The notes under the pieces: generated by a model
Databases searched by the model: none
Told to the model about the DNA's origin: nothing
The model's input: only the letters and a program-made list of their open reading frames with translations
NCBI GenBank assembly: GCA_016209665.1
Contig: JACQVT010000938.1
Span: 1-9,807, forward strand
Source: Planctomycetota bacterium
Lineage (GTDB): Bacteria > Planctomycetota > Phycisphaerae > UBA1845 > PWPN01
DNA length: 9,807 nt
Direction of reading: 5' to 3'
Position numbers and translations under genes: made by a program
Shown: in pieces, positions 6,420 through 9,807 of the stretch
Layout: each line of letters opens with the position of its first letter
How positions within the stretch are numbered: the stretch's first letter is position 1

Positions 6420-7361
6420 ATGAGGATGGTGCTATCTGTACCGGATGACTTCGACTTTCGCAACGCGGTCTGTTCGCACGGGTTCTTCGTGCTCGCCCCC
6501 AACCGCTGGGATCCCACCCGGCAAGCCCTCGAGACCACGATCGCCGTGGATGAGACCACCGCCATCACCGTGACCCTGCGCGAGGCTCCAGGCCATCGCG
6601 TCGCCGTCAGCGCCGATGGCAGCGTTGCGCCCCCCCACCGGCAGGCGGTGCGGGCGGCGGTCGTCCGCATGTTGCGGCTCGACGAGGACCTCAGCCCGTT
6701 CCACGACCGGTGCCGCCGATCGCCGTCGCACCGGGAGGCGGCGGAAATGCGTTTCGGCCGTCTGCTCCGAAGCGCATCGCTGTTCGAGGACATCGTCAAG
6801 GTCATCTGCACCTGCAATGTCGCATGGCGCCAGACGGTGGCCATGGTCGAGAATCTCGTCTCGCACTGGGGAGTGCCCGCCGCGTCGCGGCACCGCAGCT
6901 TTCCGACTCCCGGCCGGCTCGCGGCGGCCTCCGTGCATGAATTGCAGGCCAACGCCCGCGTCGGCTACCGGGCCGCCTCCATCCATCGACTGGCGATGGA
7001 AGTGACCACCGGAAACCTGGGGCTGGCGGAACTCGAAGACCACCACGGCCCCACTGACGAGTTGATTCGTCGGCTGCGTCGCATCCACGGCGTCGGCGAT
7101 TACGCCGCCGGCCACCTGTGCATGCTCGCGGGCTACTACGACCGGCTGGCCGTCGATACTGAAATGATGAGGTTTCTGAAATCTCAGCACCCTCGCCGAC
7201 GGTGGACAGCGAACAGGATTAAGGAGCACTACGCAAAATGGTTCCCGTATCAGTTCCTCGCCTACTGGTTCGAGTTGTGGCAGGACTACACCAGACATCA
7301 CGGTCGGGCCGACCAGTGGGATCCTCGTGTGGACGGACGACAAATCACCAACGTGGAATGA
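6420..7361 (+). CDS. HhH-GPD superfamily DNA glycosylase (AlkA/OGG-like)
   Basis: 313 residues from the ATG at 6420. A TTG 36 bases upstream is in frame, but the protein from MRMVLSVPDDFDF matches my memory of the usual N-terminus of this family, so I use the ATG. No clear Shine-Dalgarno is seen. Residues 1-90 look like the beta N-domain of AlkA/OGG enzymes. LFEDIVKVICTCNVAW (121-136) is the core helix. RRLRRIHGVGDYAAGHL (217-233) is the helix-hairpin-helix, and Asp246 in LAVDTEMM is the catalytic aspartate. The lysine of bifunctional OGG/Nth enzymes is absent from the hairpin (Tyr228 in GVGDYAA), so a monofunctional glycosylase that removes a damaged base without cutting the strand is predicted. 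No Fe-S cysteine cluster is visible. It starts base-excision repair on DNA. It is divergent from the oxidoreductase and functionally unrelated to that block. Confidence 0.88.
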   Translation: MRMVLSVPDDFDFRNAVCSHGFFVLAPNRWDPTRQALETTIAVDETTAITVTLREAPGHRVAVSADGSVAPPHRQAVRAAVVRMLRLDEDLSPFHDRCRRSPSHREAAEMRFGRLLRSASLFEDIVKVICTCNVAWRQTVAMVENLVSHWGVPAASRHRSFPTPGRLAAASVHELQANARVGYRAASIHRLAMEVTTGNLGLAELEDHHGPTDELIRRLRRIHGVGDYAAGHLCMLAGYYDRLAVDTEMMRFLKSQHPRRRWTANRIKEHYAKWFPYQFLAYWFELWQDYTRHHGRADQWDPRVDGRQITNVE

Positions 7362-7492
7362 CGGGCGCGAATTGGGGCACGCCATCTTCATGGCCCAAAC
7401 TCTTAACCCAAATCCTCAGCATGTTTTACGACAAGCCCATACGGATCATGGAGCAGAGTCACGAACGATGGGCCCGTCGTCCGATAATGGAG

Positions 7493-7498
7493 TATAAT
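7493..7498 (+). promoter_or_regulatory. Perfect -10 hexamer without a clear -35
   Basis: TATAAT is exact, which is notable in high-GC DNA. At 16-18 bp upstream there is only GC-rich sequence with no TTGACA-like box, and no TGn precedes it. It might drive a short RNA starting near 7505 that ends at the terminator at 7627-7680. Alternatively it is simply the spacer between GGAG (7489-7492) and the ATG at 7501. Confidence 0.35.
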
Positions 7499-7500
7499 AG

Positions 7501-7602
7501 ATGCAGGATGACGTGAACCGGATGGGGAAAGCAAACAAGATGAGGAATTTGCACGTGTCCGCCTCGCCGGGCCTCAACGGCCAGCGACGGCGACTCCGGT
7601 AG
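7501..7602 (+). CDS. Possible 33-residue small ORF
   Basis: ATG at 7501 is preceded by GGAG at an 8-base spacing and runs to TAG at 7600-7602. The predicted peptide begins MQDDVNRMGKANKM and ends in the basic GQRRRLR. No family is recognised, and its 3' half overlaps the stems of the candidate RNA, so codon-level constraint cannot be judged from one sequence. It could be a leader peptide or chance. Confidence 0.2.
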   Translation: MQDDVNRMGKANKMRNLHVSASPGLNGQRRRLR

Positions 7603-7680
7603 CCGGTGGGAAACAAGGCGGAATCAGGAGAGCAGCGGTCCGGAGTTCTGGTCCGACCGACCATGCTCTCCGTTTTGTCT
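7505..7680 (+). ncRNA. Candidate structured RNA of unknown class
   Basis: A closing stem TCCGCCT (7558-7564) with AGGCGGA (7616-7622) encloses two hairpins. The first pairs CGCCG (7565-7569) with CGGCG (7588-7592), capped by GGCC/GGCC (7570-7573, 7579-7582). The second is CCGG-TAG-CCGG (7596-7606). Four bases later comes a terminator-like stem (7627-7671). Together this resembles a three-way junction followed by a terminator. I compared it from memory with cobalamin, c-di-GMP-I, glycine, SAM, TPP, THF, ZTP and guanidine riboswitches, 4.5S and 6S RNA, and found no match. High GC makes chance stems common, so confidence is modest. Confidence 0.35.
7627..7680 (+). terminator. Likely intrinsic terminator
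   Basis: GGAGAGCA (7627-7634) pairs perfectly with TGCTCTCC (7664-7671). An inner CGGTC/GACCG pairing (7636-7640, 7655-7659) and then GGA/TCC (7642-7644, 7652-7654) close the hairpin. GTTTTGTCT follows on the plus strand, so it can end transcripts from the glycosylase or from a short RNA. The minus-strand flank lacks a T tract. Confidence 0.55.
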
Positions 7681-7757
7681 GGGACTCGCATCCTGCTTTC
7701 GCGGCCGCCGTCCGCCACAGTTGGACAGCAAGATATGCACAAGGTATTTTGGCCTTC

Positions 7758-7786
7758 TTGACGTGCCACGCGTCAGAGGGCATAAT
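7758..7786 (+). promoter_or_regulatory. Promoter of the GntR/LacI-type regulator
   Basis: TTGACG (7758-7763), 17 bp, CATAAT (7781-7786): each box is one base from the sigma70 consensus with optimal spacing. Transcription would start near 7793, giving a leader of about 157 nt before the ATG at 7950. The long leader and its inverted repeat suggest regulation at or after initiation. Confidence 0.7.
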
Positions 7787-7793
7787 CTTATCT

Positions 7794-7866
7794 GTGCATG
7801 GATGTAACCCCCCGGCTCATCTCCCCAAAGCCGCCGGGCTTATCTCCCCGACTATGGTCCATGCAC
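7794..7866 (+). promoter_or_regulatory. Nested inverted and direct repeats in the regulator leader
   Basis: GTGCATGGA (7794-7802) and TCCATGCAC (7858-7866) are perfect inverted copies, the first beginning at the predicted transcription start. Inside lie CCCGGC (7811-7816) and GCCGGG (7833-7838), also inverted. There are also two direct copies of GGCTYATCTCCCC (7814-7826, 7837-7849) with a 23-bp period, about two helical turns. A third ATGCAC lies upstream of the -35 box (7735-7740). This may be a folded 5' UTR or paired operator sites for the encoded regulator. Confidence 0.5.
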
Positions 7867-7949
7867 GTTCGTCGCGAGCACCGCCTTCGTGCCGCCGGTG
7901 AATCCTGGGCGACGGGTCTGCTCGGTCTTTCGGAAACGGGGTCTGTCCC

Positions 7950-9086
7950 ATGCCAGCCGAACAACGCGGTGAGGTGGATCAGGCGCGCAAGGGTGAATTG
8001 AGCTACAAGTATCAACGCCTCCGGGAGAGACTGCGGACGGCGATCAAGACCGGAGAGCTGATCGGCAAACTGCCGGGCGAGCGCGAACTCGCCAGAAGAT
8101 ACGCCGCCAACGCCAAGACGATCAACAAGGCGCTCAACGATCTGGCGATGGAGGGCCTGTTGCTGCGCCACGTCGGACGGGGCACGTTCGTCGCGGGCAG
8201 CGGTCCGCGACCGTCGAGGCCCTACGCCGGGATGCGCCGCTACTCCTGGATCACGTCGACCCTGACCGACGTGACCGACGAAGAGTCGCTGTACAACGCC
8301 GCCCGCGGCCTCCTGGAGGGTCACCGACGGCACCTCGCCCGCCTCCGGGTGGAGCTGGACGGCTCGGGTGAACTGCCCGACAACACGTTGAGTCTCCGCG
8401 AACTGCGCCGCACCGAGGGCGTGGTGATCTTCTCGGCCAAGCCGTCGTGGCAACTGTTGGCCAACCTCCGCCGGGGCCGGCTGACCGTGGTGCTGATCAA
8501 CAACTACCATGACGCCGTCCGGTTGCCGAGCGTGCTGTGCGACCAGTCCCATGGAGCGTTCACGCTCTGCAATCGGTTCATCCTGCTGGGACACCGCGCC
8601 ATCCGTCTGGCGTTGCAGCCACGGTCGCTGCCCGCGGCGTCGGCCGCCGTCGCCGGTTACCGTGCCGCCATGAATCATTACGGTTTGTCGCCCCTTCCGG
8701 TCGCCGAGATCGGCCCTACTCCGAACTGGGCCGGCCTGTTCACCGGACCTGACCGGCCGACCGCCCTGATCTGCGTCTCGGGCGAGTTGGCCCATCGGGC
8801 GGCCGGCAAGGCCGCCGCCGCAAGTCTGAAGGTCCCCGCCGACCTGAGTATCGCCGCCCTCTGCGAACCGGGAGAAACCGCCGCCGAGAAAGCATCCATC
8901 TGTGCCTACGAGGTGGAGTCCCGACGAGTCCTGAACTGGGTGGGGGAACTGGTGATGGACGCTTCGCCCGTCCAGCCGCCGCCGCTGGTGGTGGTGCCCG
9001 GCCGACTCATCGACCGCCGAACCACGGCACCGCCGCCGGGCAAGGTCGATCGCCCGGCCGACCCCACGAAGGAAACCACCCTCTGA
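7950..9086 (+). CDS. GntR-type HTH regulator with LacI/periplasmic-binding-protein-like sensor
   Basis: 378 residues. A winged helix at about 17-82 carries LPGERELARRYAANAKTINK and the wing RHVGRGTFVAG. Residues from about 95 to 350 have the alternating strand-helix pattern of a LacI/ribose-binding-protein-like sensor, for example TEGVVIFSAKPSWQLLANL, LTVVLINNYHDAVRLPSVLC, RPTALICVSGELAHRAA and LKVPADLSIAALCEPG. The arrangement is that of AraR of Bacillus, where a sugar releases the protein from its operator. A carbohydrate ligand is therefore likely but not identifiable. The sensor half is Ala/Arg-rich and divergent. The Pro/Lys-rich tail (about 350-378) is probably disordered. Start ATG at 7950 has GGGG about eight bases upstream, within a possible GGG-CCC mini hairpin. 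No target gene lies downstream on the same strand here, so autoregulation or distant targets are likely. Confidence 0.87.
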   Translation: MPAEQRGEVDQARKGELSYKYQRLRERLRTAIKTGELIGKLPGERELARRYAANAKTINKALNDLAMEGLLLRHVGRGTFVAGSGPRPSRPYAGMRRYSWITSTLTDVTDEESLYNAARGLLEGHRRHLARLRVELDGSGELPDNTLSLRELRRTEGVVIFSAKPSWQLLANLRRGRLTVVLINNYHDAVRLPSVLCDQSHGAFTLCNRFILLGHRAIRLALQPRSLPAASAAVAGYRAAMNHYGLSPLPVAEIGPTPNWAGLFTGPDRPTALICVSGELAHRAAGKAAAASLKVPADLSIAALCEPGETAAEKASICAYEVESRRVLNWVGELVMDASPVQPPPLVVVPGRLIDRRTTAPPPGKVDRPADPTKETTL

Positions 9087-9088
9087 TC

Positions 9089-9112
9089 GCCGGTCGGGCC
9101 GGGCCGGCCTTT
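9089..9112 (+). terminator. Weak candidate terminator after the GntR/LacI-type gene
   Basis: GCCGG (9089-9093) and CCGGC (9104-9108) can pair around a 10-nt loop, followed by CTTT, three bases after the stop codon region. The GC-rich sequence allows other pairings and the T tract is short. The remaining gap to ftsY (to 9189) holds only a small CACTC-A-GAGTG palindrome (9130-9140). Confidence 0.3.
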
Positions 9113-9189
9113 AAGTGCCTTATTTTAGTCACTCAGAGTGTCGCTGCACGACCCATTCCGGGGCCTTGATGCCGCGGCGGCCTGCCGGT

Positions 9190-9807
9190 TCACGATTCCG
9201 AGAACAGCGCCTGTACGAACGTCTCGGGATCGAAAGGCTCGATGTCGGCCGGCTTTTCGCCCAGTCCGACGAACTTGACCGGAATGTTGATCTGATCGTG
9301 GATACCGATCACGATGCCGCCCTTGGCCGATCCATCGAGCTTGGCCAGGAGCAGGCCCGTGACCTTGACGTGCTGACTGAATATCTTCGCCTGGTTGATC
9401 GCGTTCTGGCCGATCGTCGAGTCCAGCACCAGCAGGATCTCGTGCGGGGCCCCGGGGATCTTCTTCTCGACCACGCGCTGAATCTTGTTGAGTTCCCGCA
9501 TGAGGTGGTCCTGGGTGTGCAGCCGTCCGGCGGTGTCGACGATGAGCACGTCCGCCCCGCGGGCCACGGCGGCCTCGCACCCGTCGTAGGCCACCGCGCC
9601 CGGGTCCGCCCCCTGGTCATGCTTGACGATCTGCACGTCCAGGCGGCTGGCCCACTCGGTCAACTGGGCCACCGCCGCCGCCCGGAACGTGTCGCCCGCG
9701 GCCAGGATCACCTTCTTGGCCTGCCCGCTCAGGTAGTGGCACAACTTGGCCACGCTGGTCGTCTTGCCCGACCCGTTGATCCCCACGACGAGGATCACCG
9801 TCGGTCC
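9190..9807 (-). CDS. ftsY: Signal recognition particle receptor FtsY, C-terminal GTPase domain (5' end beyond the window)
   Basis: 205 residues are visible to the TGA at 9192-9190. The frame stays open to the right edge, so the N-terminal part (N domain and any acidic A region) is missing and the internal GTG or ATG-like codons are not true starts. Numbering from the edge: G1 P-loop VGINGSGKTT (8-17), G2 DTFRAAA (39-45), G3 DTAGRLHT (91-98), G4 AKLDGSAKGG (155-164; Thr of the usual TKLD is Ala), and the FtsY/SRP closing motif GLGEKPADIEPFDPETFV (about 181-198). FtsY docks ribosome-SRP complexes at the inner membrane through paired GTP hydrolysis with Ffh. The ending EPFDPETFV favours FtsY over Ffh, as does the absence of an M domain. 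It is convergent with the regulator gene, 103 bp apart. Confidence 0.95.
   Translation of the reverse strand, partial: GPTVILVVGINGSGKTTSVAKLCHYLSGQAKKVILAAGDTFRAAAVAQLTEWASRLDVQIVKHDQGADPGAVAYDGCEAAVARGADVLIVDTAGRLHTQDHLMRELNKIQRVVEKKIPGAPHEILLVLDSTIGQNAINQAKIFSQHVKVTGLLLAKLDGSAKGGIVIGIHDQINIPVKFVGLGEKPADIEPFDPETFVQALFSES

Larger units (their letters stand above)
7362..7949. other. 588-bp non-coding interval with regulatory signals
   Basis: No convincing long gene is present on either strand; open frames here have no recognisable motif. It begins with a weak hairpin GCCAT-CTTC-ATGGC (7381-7394) just after the glycosylase, without a T tract. A -10-like TATAAT (7493-7498), a set of stems ending in a terminator (7558-7680), a strong promoter (7758-7786) and a structured leader (7794-7866) follow and are listed separately. 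Nothing notable was seen at 7399-7485 or 7681-7730. Confidence 0.7.

Noticed and set aside
5143..6423. 426-residue plus-strand frame opposite the oxidoreductase
   Set aside because: Exact antisense of a well-supported Gfo/Idh gene. Its end includes the hairpin repeat, and no domain is visible.
7558..7680. Known riboswitch (c-di-GMP-I, cobalamin, ZTP, glycine, guanidine)
   Set aside because: Short resemblances such as CTCCGGTAG exist, but the conserved cores of these classes are not present together.
7446..7783. Two minus-strand frames in the intergenic region
   Set aside because: No ribosome site, no motif, and composition unlike the neighbouring genes; they overlap the stems and promoter on the plus strand.
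7798..8001. 67-residue plus-strand frame in the regulator leader
   Set aside because: Its ATG lies within the inverted-repeat arm at +5 with no ribosome site, and it overlaps the true start in another frame.
7788..8795. 335-residue minus-strand frame opposite the GntR/LacI-type gene
   Set aside because: Antisense shadow; the plus-strand frame has a clear winged helix and sensor domain and its own promoter.

Overview
The window is high-GC bacterial DNA and most resembles a planctomycete or a relative. The main hints are intergenic hairpin repeats reading GTGGGACCGGC-loop-GCCGGTC (translating as 'TGKMPVP' and 'TGFQPV' in shadow frames) and a heptamer array translating as 'QLSAVSYQ / SNLRSQI'. 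As I recall, such repeats are common between genes in Planctomycetota and neighbouring phyla. No rRNA or tRNA gene supports the assignment, so it is tentative. I see no CRISPR array, insertion sequence, prophage or integrase.

Layout. The left two thirds runs on the minus strand. Read in the direction of transcription it holds a Gfo/Idh/MocA oxidoreductase (6309-5176), a FadR-type GntR regulator (5100-4393), a class III PLP aminotransferase (4271-2910), a broken methyltransferase remnant (2890-2484), a divergent NagA-like amidohydrolase (2329-1130) and, from its own promoter, the first 278 residues of an exported TPR protein that runs off the left edge (835-1). Divergent from this block is a helix-hairpin-helix DNA glycosylase (6420-7361, plus). 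A 588-bp non-coding stretch with promoter signals, stems and a terminator follows. Then come a GntR-HTH/LacI-type sensor fusion regulator (7950-9086, plus) and, convergent with it, the C-terminal GTPase domain of FtsY (9807-9190, minus), cut by the right edge.

How the genes may work together. Oxidoreductase, aminotransferase and NagA-like deacetylase around a GntR regulator look like a small catabolic or remodelling cluster for an amino sugar or similar compound (inference). The regulator has its own promoter, TTGACA-16 bp-TGG-TACACT. An 11+1+11 bp inverted repeat lies over the -10 box, which is a good autoregulation signal. The first and last metabolic genes each carry a GACCGGC/GCCGGTC hairpin 17-20 nt upstream of the start codon. 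Glycosylase and FtsY are housekeeping functions unrelated to the cluster.

I do not see a defence or mobile system. The least explained parts are the 7490-7870 intergenic region (possible structured RNA and structured leader), the heptamer array at 4297-4380, the paired 5'-UTR hairpins and the altered active site of the NagA-like enzyme.
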